Source: Actinomycetes bacterium (lineage in GTDB: Bacteria; Actinomycetota; Acidimicrobiia; Acidimicrobiales; Acidimicrobiaceae). From it: a stretch of 64,000 nt of DNA. The notes under the pieces are model-generated. The model was given only the letters and a program-made list of their open reading frames with translations, was not told the DNA's origin and ran no database searches. This document shows positions 1-8,434 of the stretch, piece after piece. The position numbers and the translations under genes are program-made. The stretch covers positions 319,679 through 383,678 of the forward strand of contig JAKCDL010000001.1 of NCBI GenBank assembly GCA_021841935.1, given 5' to 3'. Every line of letters begins with the position of its first letter. Position 1 is the stretch's first letter.

Positions 1-682
1 TCTCTTCGAAAAGGTCGCGAGTTACAACCACATCCCTTGAACCCCAAATAGTCAAAACTTCAATTTCAGAGTCCTTCACCCTCTGCATCGCTGGTCTAAT
101 ATCAGAGCTCCTTGCTATCAAAGCACACTCGATAGTACGTTGTGGAGCCTTCAATATTTCTCCGAGACCATCAAATAGAGCCGAGAATATCTGAGGCGAA
201 ACTAATAGGCTTCTAGCGCCATCTTGAATAAATGCACTACTCCAATCGATCAACGTCCTGCTTCTGACCGAAACATCGTTATCTTTGCTCCAGGTAGGGT
301 GACCAATTGCATTCACAAGAACCAGTTTTTCAATTCGGTCGGTCAATGCTGATGCCGCTTCAATGGATATGGCACCACCAAGGGAATGACCGATCAGATC
401 GAACTTAGCCTCTTCGCCAAAGGCCTCTACTGCCACCTTTTCAAGAGCTTCAACGTAACTTTCAAAACACGCTTTAGTAGCTGTTGGTATCACAGAATAG
501 AGATCGGGTATCACCACGTTATGACCGAGTTTTGCAAACTCTACGGCTACCTGCCGGTACGTAGCAGGCTTCAACGCCCAACCGGGAACGACCATCAAAT
601 TCTTGCCGGCGCCACAATGTAGGTGATGTCCTCCGAACTTATCAACTTCAAATACTTGGCGTCGAATAGGTGCCTGGGACAT
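1..682 (-). CDS. alpha/beta hydrolase, C-terminus outside window
   Basis: Read on the minus strand from ATG at 682, open through position 2, so the C-terminus lies beyond the window edge. An excellent Shine-Dalgarno (AAGGAGG) sits 6 nt upstream of the ATG and fixes the start. The protein has the alpha/beta-hydrolase layout: an oxyanion-region strand (MVVPGW), the nucleophile elbow GHSLGG near residue 97, and a later strand ending WGSRD that carries the likely catalytic Asp. The final His would be in the missing part. No lid or N-terminal signal is evident, so it is probably cytoplasmic. Substrate cannot be told; BioH-like or generic esterases are equally possible. It is divergent from the DUF929 gene. 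Confidence 0.85.
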   Translation of the reverse strand, partial: MSQAPIRRQVFEVDKFGGHHLHCGAGKNLMVVPGWALKPATYRQVAVEFAKLGHNVVIPDLYSVIPTATKACFESYVEALEKVAVEAFGEEAKFDLIGHSLGGAISIEAASALTDRIEKLVLVNAIGHPTWSKDNDVSVRSRTLIDWSSAFIQDGARSLLVSPQIFSALFDGLGEILKAPQRTIECALIARSSDIRPAMQRVKDSEIEVLTIWGSRDVVVTRDLFEE

Positions 683-897
683 TGACCACCTCCTTGTCAC
701 TTCCGGGCAGAGCCGACCTAGTTGCCATATCGACTCTTTTTGCAAATTTGGTAACAAAAATGTTACAAGATTCCTTCACGGCAACGACGTAATAAGTAAA
801 TTGTGCAGATATCAGACGAGCATTTGACACTTCAACCTGGCAATGTGGCCCGATCTCAAAGCTTGGTAATCATTTAATGTAAACTCAATTAAGTAAG

Positions 898-926
898 TTG
901 ACTCACTACGTGAATGTCTGTTTAGA
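898..926 (+). promoter_or_regulatory. sigma70-type promoter, leaderless arrangement
   Basis: TTGACT at 898-903 is followed after exactly 17 nt by TTTAGA at 921-926. The predicted transcription start (about 931-934) coincides with the GTG at 933, the first in-frame start codon of the DUF929 gene, which suggests a leaderless mRNA. A GGAG at 930-933 upstream of the in-frame ATG at 945 would not be fully transcribed from this promoter. Confidence 0.5.
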
Positions 927-932
927 TCTGGA

Positions 933-1910
933 GTGCAACAAGAAATGGCTCAGGCCTCGAGCAGAGGCGGGCAAAGGCCCGCGAATCGAAATAGAACTTC
1001 ATCCCAAAGTGCCCAGCAGCGCAGCGGGCAAGGCAGCAATAGAAGTGGCGGAGGCTCAAATCGCAAGGTAGTCGCCGCGAAGAAGTCGGGCACAAATCGC
1101 GGCTTACTATGGGTAACGGCATCCTTTGTTGTAGTCGCGGCAATTATCGCGACTTTTGTGATCATAAAAGCCAACAAATCTTCTGGTTCAGCCCAGGCAA
1201 CTGATCTAGCTCCGGCCTCTGTCGTGAATGCAGTCACTAACGTCCCAAACACCCTTTTAGCATCGGCAACGGTTCCAACGAGTTCGATACCTCTCCCTGT
1301 CGCAGTTAAGAACACTCCCGTCCTAACGAACAACGCAAAACCTGTTGTTCTTTACATGGGCGCCGACTACTGCCCATACTGCGCAGCTCAACGTTGGCCG
1401 TTGATTGTGGCTCTATCGAAGTTTGGGACTTTTTCGAATCTCCATACGACTGCATCGTCATCGACCGACGTTTACCCGAACACTCAAACCTTCTCCTTCT
1501 ATGGTTCGTCCTACAAGTCAAACTACATCGACTTTCAAGCCGTAGAGATGCAAACCAACGTTGCTTCTAGCTCTGGCGGCTACACGACTCTACAAACTCC
1601 TAACGCTGAACAGCAGAAGTTGTTTGCAAAGTATGACCAACCGCCATATGCTGCGACAGCGACTGGAATTCCATTCATAGATTTTGGAAACCAATACATC
1701 GAAAGTGGCCCTGCATACTCACCTCAAATTCTCCAAGGTCTTTCTCGTGCTTCAATTGCCGGTAGCCTTTCAATCACAGGTGCGGTGACGAGCCAAGCAA
1801 TTCTCGCCTCTGCGAATCTAATTATCGCTACCGTATGCAAGATTGACCACAACCAACCTGGGTCTGTGTGCACATCTCCAGCTGTAGTTGCTGCACAAAA
1901 GGCGTTCTAA
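933..1910 (+). CDS. DUF929-family membrane-anchored thiol-redox protein
   Basis: A basic, Ser/Gly/Gln-rich N-terminus (1-57) is followed by one transmembrane helix (about 59-78), a Ser/Ala/Pro linker, and a globular domain beginning [17 protein letters not shown] with cysteines at about 147 and 150. That CPYC-AAQRW signature is typical of DUF929, a thioredoxin-fold-like family in acidophilic archaea and some actinobacteria. The domain should lie outside the membrane and may act in thiol-disulfide exchange; this is inferred from the motif. A second Cys pair near the C-terminus ([13 protein letters not shown]) could form a structural disulfide. The start is GTG 933 if leaderless, or ATG 945 if the GGAG at 930-933 is used. 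It ends just before the first ArsA-like ATPase. Confidence 0.8.
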   Translation: MQQEMAQASSRGGQRPANRNRTSSQSAQQRSGQGSNRSGGGSNRKVVAAKKSGTNRGLLWVTASFVVVAAIIATFVIIKANKSSGSAQATDLAPASVVNAVTNVPNTLLASATVPTSSIPLPVAVKNTPVLTNNAKPVVLYMGADYCPYCAAQRWPLIVALSKFGTFSNLHTTASSSTDVYPNTQTFSFYGSSYKSNYIDFQAVEMQTNVASSSGGYTTLQTPNAEQQKLFAKYDQPPYAATATGIPFIDFGNQYIESGPAYSPQILQGLSRASIAGSLSITGAVTSQAILASANLIIATVCKIDHNQPGSVCTSPAVVAAQKAF

Positions 1911-1914
1911 CTCC

Positions 1915-2841
1915 GTGATCCAAAGTCGCGATAGCTCTCTTTTGGCAACGACGCGCCAACAAGTAACGATCGTTGCAGGGAAAGGTGGGGTTGGGAAGTC
2001 AACGGTTTCAGTTGCGAGTGCCCTGGCAAATGCTAGGGCTGGAAAATCAGTCATACTTCTTTCTACCGATACATCAACTATCATTACAAAGGCTGAAAAA
2101 GAGGTTGCCTCTGCAGGTGATTTTCTATCTGGTCGCCCCGTCTTCCAGCTCCTGCGTGCCGAAGAAATTCTGATAGAGTACCTCGAAACACATGGCCTTG
2201 CATCTCTTGGAAAGAGACTAATTTCAACCGGCGTGGTATCTGTGATCGCCACCGCAGTTCCTGGAATCCGAGAGCTACTCATACTTGCCAAGATAAAGCA
2301 GCTTGCACAAAGCGGCGAATACGAAAAGATTATCTTTGACGCCCCAGCATCAGGGCATTTAATGACACTTTTGTCATCCCCAGTTGGGCTGAAGGATATC
2401 GCCAAGGTAGGCCTCCTCAAAAACCAGGCGGACGATGTCGAAGAGCTGTTGAACGATCGAAGTAGAAGCGGGCTTACCATTGTTACGCTTCCCGAAGAGA
2501 CGCCAGTAACTGAAAGTATTGAAACTATCGCAAAGATCCGAGAGCTCAAGTCGATCTCAGTTAATTCAATTGTCGTCAATCAACGTATTGCCGCTCCAAA
2601 ACTATCGGCATCAGGTGTGGCCTCAATCCTCGATTCAAGAGACGCCTCACCATCTGTAAGAGCATATGAGTACGTTGTTTCCCGCGAAAAAATTGCGGAT
2701 ACCGAGATAAAGCGACTCATCCACGGCGTCTCTGACGTTGAAATCATTGAGCTTCCGTATCTCTATCAATCGAATCTTTCAATTGCGGATTTAGAGAAAC
2801 TGGTAGCACGCGAGATCATACGAGAGGGAAATCTCCGATGA
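1915..2841 (+). CDS. ArsA/Get3-like ATPase, first of a pair
   Basis: SIMIBI-class P-loop ATPase with the deviant Walker A GKGGVGKS at about residues 22-29 and the conserved FDAPASGH switch region. Arsenite-pump ATPases and Get3 share this fold. GTG 1915, 4 nt after the preceding stop, is the likeliest start; an in-frame TTG at 1888 would extend it by nine residues over the DUF929 stop. The stop overlaps the start of the next gene by 4 nt (ATGA), so the two are translationally coupled. The paired architecture matches the mycobacterial Rv3679/Rv3680 proteins, which act together. No ArsB or Acr3 pump is adjacent, so a role in arsenite efflux is unlikely. The client is unknown. Confidence 0.85.
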   Translation: MIQSRDSSLLATTRQQVTIVAGKGGVGKSTVSVASALANARAGKSVILLSTDTSTIITKAEKEVASAGDFLSGRPVFQLLRAEEILIEYLETHGLASLGKRLISTGVVSVIATAVPGIRELLILAKIKQLAQSGEYEKIIFDAPASGHLMTLLSSPVGLKDIAKVGLLKNQADDVEELLNDRSRSGLTIVTLPEETPVTESIETIAKIRELKSISVNSIVVNQRIAAPKLSASGVASILDSRDASPSVRAYEYVVSREKIADTEIKRLIHGVSDVEIIELPYLYQSNLSIADLEKLVAREIIREGNLR

Positions 2842-3920
2842 GCGAAGAAAGTGTTCTTGAAATTCTCCACTCAAAGTCAGTAGTAATCTTGACCGGTCCA
2901 GGCGGGGTTGGAAAGACATCGTGCGCAGCCTCAATTGCCATTGGAGCAGCCCTTAGTGGTATTAATACGGCCGTTGTAACTATCGATCCTGCAAAACGAC
3001 TTGCAAACGCATTAGGTCTAGAGTCGATAGGCAACGATCCAGTCGAGATTCCGATGGGTGGCGCCGGATCTCTAAGCGCAGTGATGCTTGATGCTGACGC
3101 AACATTCGATGCATTAATAAAGAGATACGCCAAGAGCCAAGAACAAGTCGAGGCAATTCTCGCAAATAAGGTCTACCAAAACCTCACCCAATATCTTTCA
3201 GGAATTCAAGAGTACATGGCCATGGAAAAGATCTTTGAGCTCCACAACGATCCCCGCTTTGACCTACTGATTGTAGATACTCCACCAAGTGCAAATGCCC
3301 TTGACTTTCTCGATGCTCCGCGGCGCTTAGTCAGCTTTCTCGATAACAAAGTCTTTAAGATCATAATGTCCCCTTCGTCATCGTTTCTGAAGCCAATATC
3401 TTTCGCAACTCGCGCCGTGCTCAAGACAATATCGAAAGTGGTGGGCGCAGAGATAGTCGACGAAGCTGTTGCATTCTTCAAAGACTTCGAGGGTATGGAA
3501 GAGGGATTTCGGGCGCGAGCTATTGAAGTTGGCGAACTTCTAAAATCCGAGAAGACCACTTTCTTCCTGGTAACCTCTCCAAGAACCAACACGATAGTTG
3601 ATGCCAAAGACTTTGGTGAAAAGTTGATCAGTTACGGATTCTCGATCGCGCGAATCATCTCCAATCGTGAGGTTCCGTCTTTCTCGGGCGATGATCATGA
3701 AAGTGGCGCTCTTGACGATCTTGTTCCGTCAGATCTTGATGTACTGAGCGAAAATCTGAAAAAGATTGAACTTCTGCGAAACGTCGAACAGAAAGACATC
3801 GATGAAATGGCGTTTGGACTCAGAGCAGATGGACTCATCCACGTGGCAGATAACGGCGCTGGTCTTAGCTCAATCGAGGATCTCGCCCACCTAGCAAGTT
3901 CAATTATCTCTCCAAATTAA
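2838..3920 (+). CDS. ArsA/Get3-like ATPase, second of a pair
   Basis: Partner of the upstream ATPase, overlapping it by 4 nt. The P-loop GPGGVGKT lies at residues 20-27, the switch sequence VTIDPAKRL follows the second strand as in ArsA/Get3 proteins, and VDTPPSANALDFL is the switch-II/Walker-B region. At 360 residues it is a single ArsA half. A helical insertion around 170-230 (KVVGAEIVDEAVAFFKDFEGM) resembles the Get3 client-binding subdomain and is typical of the actinobacterial BagB/Rv3680 type. It is likely cytoplasmic and forms a heterodimer with its neighbour. A receiver-domain gene follows 33 nt later on the same strand. Confidence 0.87.
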   Translation: MSEESVLEILHSKSVVILTGPGGVGKTSCAASIAIGAALSGINTAVVTIDPAKRLANALGLESIGNDPVEIPMGGAGSLSAVMLDADATFDALIKRYAKSQEQVEAILANKVYQNLTQYLSGIQEYMAMEKIFELHNDPRFDLLIVDTPPSANALDFLDAPRRLVSFLDNKVFKIIMSPSSSFLKPISFATRAVLKTISKVVGAEIVDEAVAFFKDFEGMEEGFRARAIEVGELLKSEKTTFFLVTSPRTNTIVDAKDFGEKLISYGFSIARIISNREVPSFSGDDHESGALDDLVPSDLDVLSENLKKIELLRNVEQKDIDEMAFGLRADGLIHVADNGAGLSSIEDLAHLASSIISPN

Positions 3921-3953
3921 TGTTTTCGACCTTGAAATAGTAGGATATTGCCC

Positions 3954-4364
3954 ATGGCTACGATTTACATAGTGTGCGACTCCGAAACTGTAAAAGATGA
4001 GATAAGCATGGCTCTCGACTTTGTCGCATCGAAATTAGTATGGTTCGACAGGGCTCAAACCTTCATTGAACAGTGCAAAACGGTTACGCCCGATCTAGCG
4101 GTACTTGATATGCAGATAGGAAATATGGGGGCGATAGCGGCAATTCACGAACTTCACCTCGAAGAGTCTGGTGGGCGAATGGATCATGTGCCAACGATCG
4201 CAATCCTGGATCGCCGGGCGGACGTCTTCATCGTAAAAAGGACCATGGTTGAAGGATTTGTGATCAAACCCTACAACTCGCGGAAGTTAATCGATGCGGC
4301 ACGCGCGGTACTCGACGGCGGTACATATGAAGACACTTCATATGCTCCACTTGAAAATGCATAA
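3954..4364 (+). CDS. stand-alone receiver (CheY-like) domain protein
   Basis: A 136-residue single-domain protein. The phospho-acceptor is probably D52 in AVLDMQ and the conserved Lys-Pro is K105 in VIKPYN. The acidic pair near the N-terminus is reduced to D9 and E11 in VCDSET. No DNA-binding output domain follows. ATG 3954 is preferred over the in-frame TTG 3948 because AGGA lies 8 nt upstream. It follows the two ArsA-like ATPases on the same strand and is probably co-transcribed, which suggests it reports on or tunes that system. No histidine kinase is present in the window. Confidence 0.75.
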   Translation: MATIYIVCDSETVKDEISMALDFVASKLVWFDRAQTFIEQCKTVTPDLAVLDMQIGNMGAIAAIHELHLEESGGRMDHVPTIAILDRRADVFIVKRTMVEGFVIKPYNSRKLIDAARAVLDGGTYEDTSYAPLENA

Positions 4365-4430
4365 TCGACGGCGGCTAAGATGTCATCACTGGTTTTAGAC
4401 TAAGTAGTCGAAGTTGGCATATGACATCTT
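4324..4430. repeat. two inverted repeats around the receiver gene 3' end
   Basis: A perfect 9-bp inverted repeat (CATATGAAG, loop ACA, CTTCATATG) lies at 4324-4344 inside the last codons. A second perfect 10-bp repeat (AAGATGTCAT and ATGACATCTT) lies at 4377-4386 and 4421-4430. Inside its loop GACT/AGTC (4398-4401/4406-4409) can add a small stem. No U-tract follows either repeat, so these look like mRNA 3'-end structures rather than standard intrinsic terminators. Confidence 0.45.
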
Positions 4431-4435
4431 CACAA

Positions 4436-4512
4436 CGGGAAGTAGCGCAGCTTGGCAGCGCGCAGCGTTCGGGACGCTGAGGCCGGGGGTTCAAATCCCC
4501 CCTTCCCGACCA
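4436..4512 (+). tRNA. tRNA-Pro (CGG)
   Basis: Cloverleaf with acceptor stem CGGGAAG paired to CTTCCCG (4502-4508), anticodon arm CAGCG-TTCGGGA-CGCTG giving anticodon CGG, T-loop GTTCAAATC, and an encoded CCA at 4510-4512. It is 77 nt including CCA. Confidence 0.95.
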
Positions 4513-4867
4513 AAACTTTTAATGTCCAGAGAATCGGTAGATTGGACAATTGTCATCTAAATATTCGTCGCTTTTGCTAAGCGTAAAGTTTTGACTAGTG
4601 TCATCGCTAGCACCATGATCTATAGAACGTAGTGAAAGTCAGTACGTCTGTCTCACAATGAAATTACGCCCTCAGAAAGTAATCTTCGGTCACCCATTTC
4701 AAATGATAAAATTATGTCTATCTTTCTGCTAGGCATTGGAGCGGCCCAACCTCCTAACCAAAGGTTTACCTAAAAGGTCTAAGCTAAAAATAACGACCTA
4801 AAACACAGGGTTTCAAAGGCGTTTTCTTCACCCCAATGGCGGAGAAAAGAGCTAGAAAGGTGCGTTT
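4513..4867. other. intergenic region upstream of gnd
   Basis: About 355 nt between tRNA-Pro and gnd. No coding frame, repeat or RNA gene is convincing on either strand. It should hold the gnd promoter, but no clear -35/-10 pair was recognised. At its 3' end AGAAAGG (4854-4860) is the gnd ribosome binding site, 7 nt from the ATG. Confidence 0.6.
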
Positions 4868-5884
4868 ATGCAACTGGGAATGATCGGACTCGGCCGCATG
4901 GGTGGAAACCTAGTTCGCCGGCTTATGGCAAATGGCCACGAGGCCGTAGTCTACGACGTAAACCAGGGAGCTGTCGCAACTCTTGAGGCCGAAGGCGCTA
5001 CTGGTTCAACCTCAATCAAAGACTTCGTAGAGAAACTCTCGAAGCCTCGTGCGGCATGGATAATGGTACCCGCCGGAGAGATTACGACTTCAACAGTTCA
5101 CGAACTAGAGCAGTATATGGAAGAGGGCGACATAATCATCGATGGCGGTAACTCTTACTACCGTGACGACATCGATAGAGCCAACAGATTGAGGGAAAAA
5201 GGAATCTCATACGTAGATGTTGGAACCAGTGGTGGTGTTTGGGGTCTTGAACGCGGTTACTGCCTAATGGTTGGCGGTGATAAGCACATAGTGGACCACC
5301 TATCACCTATATTTTCTACCATCGCTCCTGGACTCGAAGCTGCGCCTCGTACTCCAAACCGAAGCGGCCAAATAGAAAACTTTGAAACTGGCTGGCATCA
5401 TTGCGGGCCGAACGGAGCTGGACACTTCGTAAAGATGGTCCACAATGGAATTGAATATGGTCTCATGGCAGCCTACGCCGAAGGATTCAACATCCTAAAG
5501 AATGCAAACATTGGCTCCCTATCGCGCGATAATGACGCCGAGACGGCTCCGTTAGCACACCCCGAATACTATCAATTTGATCTTGACATTGCGGCGATCG
5601 CGGAGTTGTGGAGAAGAGGAAGTGTAGTGACATCCTGGCTCCTTGACCTTACAGCGATAGCGCTCGTTGACTCCCCCGACTTAGGTGAGTTTGGGGGACG
5701 AGTATCTGATTCAGGCGAGGGACGATGGACGGCACTCGCCGCCGTCGAAGAGGGTGTTCCAGCCCCAGTTCTCACCGCATCGCTCTATTCCAGATTCGCC
5801 TCACGCGATCTCGACAGGTACGGAAATCAGATTCTTAGCGCAATGCGCAAGGGTTTCGGTGGTCACGCAGAGAAGAAGGACTGA
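4868..5884 (+). CDS. gnd: 6-phosphogluconate dehydrogenase, decarboxylating (short form)
   Basis: Oxidises 6-phosphogluconate to ribulose 5-phosphate and CO2 in the oxidative pentose phosphate pathway. The N-terminal Rossmann motif is [32 protein letters not shown] and the catalytic segment [16 protein letters not shown] carry the Lys and His-Asn of the family. At 338 residues it belongs to the short GntZ/YqeC-type group, often NAD-linked, rather than the 470-residue E. coli type; the cofactor preference is inferred. ATG 4868 has a good ribosome binding site 7 nt upstream. The HAD phosphatase starts 3 nt after the stop and the ROK kinase follows, so the three probably form one operon. No zwf is nearby. 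Confidence 0.92.
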   Translation: MQLGMIGLGRMGGNLVRRLMANGHEAVVYDVNQGAVATLEAEGATGSTSIKDFVEKLSKPRAAWIMVPAGEITTSTVHELEQYMEEGDIIIDGGNSYYRDDIDRANRLREKGISYVDVGTSGGVWGLERGYCLMVGGDKHIVDHLSPIFSTIAPGLEAAPRTPNRSGQIENFETGWHHCGPNGAGHFVKMVHNGIEYGLMAAYAEGFNILKNANIGSLSRDNDAETAPLAHPEYYQFDLDIAAIAELWRRGSVVTSWLLDLTAIALVDSPDLGEFGGRVSDSGEGRWTALAAVEEGVPAPVLTASLYSRFASRDLDRYGNQILSAMRKGFGGHAEKKD

Positions 5885-5887
5885 GTC

Positions 5888-6589
5888 TTGTCGATTATCA
5901 ATTCCAAATCAAAGCGGGTGTTCCTCTTTGATATCGATGGAACTCTACTGATCTCAGATGGCGCTGGTTCATCCTCTTGGACCCTCGCATTTGAAGAACT
6001 CTACAACATCTCAGCCGACATATTTCAGTACACCGATACCGGAATGACAGATCAAGCTATAGCCAAACACACCTTCGAAGCAACAATGAAGAGGAGTGCA
6101 ACTGAGGCTGAGCTCAAAGAGTTGATCGAGGTAAGACTTCGCCACCTTCGAGAAACGATCCATGCTTCGGCGCACTTCGAGATTCTAACCGGAGTTACAG
6201 AGCTGCTTACTAAGTTGAAGGCGACTGGAGCAATACTTGGCGTAGTTACAGGCAACCTACAGCTAGCGGCTGAGATGAAGCTTGAGAAGGCCAACCTGTC
6301 CAGCTTCTTCTCATTCGGAGGCTATGGATCAGATGCTTACGAGCGAGTCGACCTGACTCAAATAGCGATTGATCGATGCCGCGACATCTACGGTGCAGAT
6401 CTTGCCCTTGACGAATTCGTTGCAATCGGCGATACCCCGAATGACGTCAAAGCAGCTCATGGCTGTGGAATACAATGCGTTGGCGTGGGAACCCACAAAT
6501 ATAAGCGAGAAGATCTATCAGAGGCCGGGGCCGACTTCGCAATTGATAACCTTGCCGAGGGTCTGCCTATGTTTGGAATCATCCTTTAG
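5888..6589 (+). CDS. HAD-superfamily phosphatase (phosphoglycolate-phosphatase-like)
   Basis: All HAD motifs are visible: motif I FDIDGTL (D15 nucleophile, D17 acid/base), motif II VVTGN, and motif IV GDTPNDV. A helical cap lies between motifs I and II, as in subfamily IA phosphoglycolate phosphatase-like enzymes. It is predicted soluble and cytoplasmic. The start is TTG 5888, with AGAAGGA 7 nt upstream inside the end of gnd. Its position between gnd and a sugar kinase suggests a sugar phosphate or 2-phosphoglycolate substrate, but the sequence alone does not decide. Confidence 0.82.
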   Translation: MSIINSKSKRVFLFDIDGTLLISDGAGSSSWTLAFEELYNISADIFQYTDTGMTDQAIAKHTFEATMKRSATEAELKELIEVRLRHLRETIHASAHFEILTGVTELLTKLKATGAILGVVTGNLQLAAEMKLEKANLSSFFSFGGYGSDAYERVDLTQIAIDRCRDIYGADLALDEFVAIGDTPNDVKAAHGCGIQCVGVGTHKYKREDLSEAGADFAIDNLAEGLPMFGIIL

Positions 6590-6615
6590 AAAGATATTTG
6601 GGAAAAGGGGATAAG

Positions 6616-7500
6616 GTGCAAAGCGAGCTACTTGGAGTTGATATCGGTGGTACCCAATTTAGGATGGGCTTTGTCACTGATGACGGAGGCGTGATCGGTC
6701 ACAAGTCACTTCCGACTCCATCATTTTCAACTTCATACGATGCATTCACAGATCTTCGCCAACTAATCGATCCCGATCGACACGCTACAAAGCTGGTAGT
6801 TGGTGTTCCCGGAGTTGTTGACTACAAAGAGCAGAGGCTTATTTACGCTCCAAATATTCCACAAAACTTCGTTCCTGAACTCAACTCCAAAGCGATAAGT
6901 GAAAAACTTCAGGTTGAGACTCTACTTGTGAATGATGCGGATCTTGCAGCAATTGGAGAGGCCAACTTTGGCGCAGGTCGTGAAAGTGAATCGATGGCCT
7001 ACGTAACTATCTCAACCGGAGTTGGAGCCGCAGTCGTAGTCGACAAACACCTTCTTCGATCTCGCCACTCAATTGCCGAACTTGGCCACAGTTTCATCGA
7101 CGCCAACTCAGCTAACGTAGATGGCGTTGGCTCCGTCGAGCTTATGGCGAGCGGAACGGCATTAGCAATGATCGCCAAAGAAAAAAAGATACTGCTTTCA
7201 AATGCGGAAATCGTAAAGCGAGCTACTGACGGGGACCGTGAATGTTCACAACTCGTCGAAGGCCTAGCTCACAACACCGCAGTATCGATGGCCAACATGG
7301 TACATCTTTTCTCAGTAGATACTATTGTTCTCGGTGGAGGCGTCTCTTTATCTGGAGATTACTTTTTCGATCTTGCGGTGGCAAAATTCAATCGACTTTG
7401 CCCCCCATACTTTTCAGTGAAGGTAAAAAGAGCCGAGCTCGGAGACGAAGCGGGGCTTGCCGGAGCTGGTGCCGCATTTAGCGCCTTCGAGATGAACTAA
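6616..7500 (+). CDS. ROK-family sugar kinase-like protein
   Basis: ATP-dependent kinase fold: phosphate-1 motif VDIGGTQFR at residues 8-16, adenosine-side motif VLGGGVSLSG, and catalytic Asp in LVNDADLAAIGE. GTG 6616 is chosen because AAAAGGGG lies 5 nt upstream; an in-frame TTG at 6598 is less likely. The usual ROK zinc site (CxCGxxGCxE) after the GH motif is missing: here the segment after AELGHSF reads IDANSANVDGVGSVE, without any cysteine. Glucose or a related hexose is the likely substrate given the gnd operon, but N-acetylmannosamine or transcription-factor-derived roles cannot be excluded. Last intact gene of the operon. Confidence 0.78.
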   Translation: MQSELLGVDIGGTQFRMGFVTDDGGVIGHKSLPTPSFSTSYDAFTDLRQLIDPDRHATKLVVGVPGVVDYKEQRLIYAPNIPQNFVPELNSKAISEKLQVETLLVNDADLAAIGEANFGAGRESESMAYVTISTGVGAAVVVDKHLLRSRHSIAELGHSFIDANSANVDGVGSVELMASGTALAMIAKEKKILLSNAEIVKRATDGDRECSQLVEGLAHNTAVSMANMVHLFSVDTIVLGGGVSLSGDYFFDLAVAKFNRLCPPYFSVKVKRAELGDEAGLAGAGAAFSAFEMN

Positions 7501-7513
7501 GACACGAACTTTC

Positions 7514-8434
7514 TTGGTGCCATCACGTCAGCGGATTCCACAAAGAAAGATGTGGTTGGCTATATTTTCGACTGTCCTGATACCAGAAGCATCCCTATCG
7601 GCTCTTTTAGAATTAAAGTCATGGATTAAACCATCCCAGGTAAATTTGGCATGGCCTAACTTCGGTAAATTCAAGTGCAATTCTTGCGCGAAGTTCACCT
7701 CGACTACTTCCTTTCAGCTTTACTTGGGCGCAATTCCAAAATCGATTCCATCGGGATTGAGCTAAATTGAAACCGATCTCTTCGATACTTCGCCGTCTCA
7801 AATAGCAAGGTTGAAAAGACTTAGATCACATGGAAGCATCCTTGGTTGCTACATAGACGCCGGAACTGCCGAAGCATGGAGACCAGATGCCAGTATGTAT
7901 CCCAATACACTTTTGGGTAAAAGTGACGTTGGATGGAGCGGAGAGAGCTTGATTGATGTCTCTGTGCCTAACGACGCTTTGATTAGAATTCTTGAAGCTA
8001 GAGTAAGGCTCTGCAAGGAGCGCGGCTTCCAGGCTGTGGACTTCGACGATGTCAATGGCTATCAAAATTGCACTGGCTTCAACATCACCGCCTCCCAGCA
8101 GATCAGCTTCAACCTTTTCTCAGCCGACCTTGCTCACAACTATGGGCTTTTGGTAGCTCTAAAGAACGACCTCGATCAATTCAAAGTACTTTCACCCGCC
8201 TTTGACTTTGCGGTCGAGGAGAGTTGTCTCGCGTACATGGATTGACTTAGCTATCAAAATTTAGCAAACGGCCTACAAAACTTGGCACTCTCGAAGACGA
8301 TATTCGATACGGAGTACAGCAGGCTGTCTGAGAAATTGTGCAAAAAGATAGCGAACGACAAAACCATAGATTACTTTGCCAGCCTCAAACTTGCATCACT
8401 CGAGATTAGCTGTCGATCGATTCTTCAAGGCTAG
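7514..8434 (+). pseudogene. GH114 (endo-alpha-1,4-polygalactosaminidase-like) gene with two in-frame stops
   Basis: One continuous reading frame from GTG 7514 is interrupted by TAA at 7763-7765 and TGA at 8243-8245, yet family homology runs across both. Before the first stop: a signal-like hydrophobic stretch and FQLYLGAIPKSIPSGLS. Between the stops: ETDLFDTS, GCYIDAGTAEAWRPDASMYP, GFNITASQQISFN, LKNDLDQ and FDFAVEESC. After the second: TIFDTEYSRLSEKLC, the usual GH114 end. No frameshift is needed. The usual EPDN motif reads DFDD, another sign of relaxed selection. It begins 13 nt after the ROK gene, so it may once have closed that operon, and its end overlaps the 3' end of arsR on the other strand. 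Confidence 0.8.

Noticed and set aside
1915-3920. ArsA-like pair assigned to arsenite efflux because an ars module lies nearby
   Set aside because: It is 4.5 kb away with other operons between, no ArsB is present, and the pair matches the Rv3679/Rv3680 type.
7811-8245. The 144-residue middle part of GH114 read as a complete small protein
   Set aside because: Homology continues in the same frame on both sides of its flanking stops and it has no start signal, so it is a fragment of a pseudogene.
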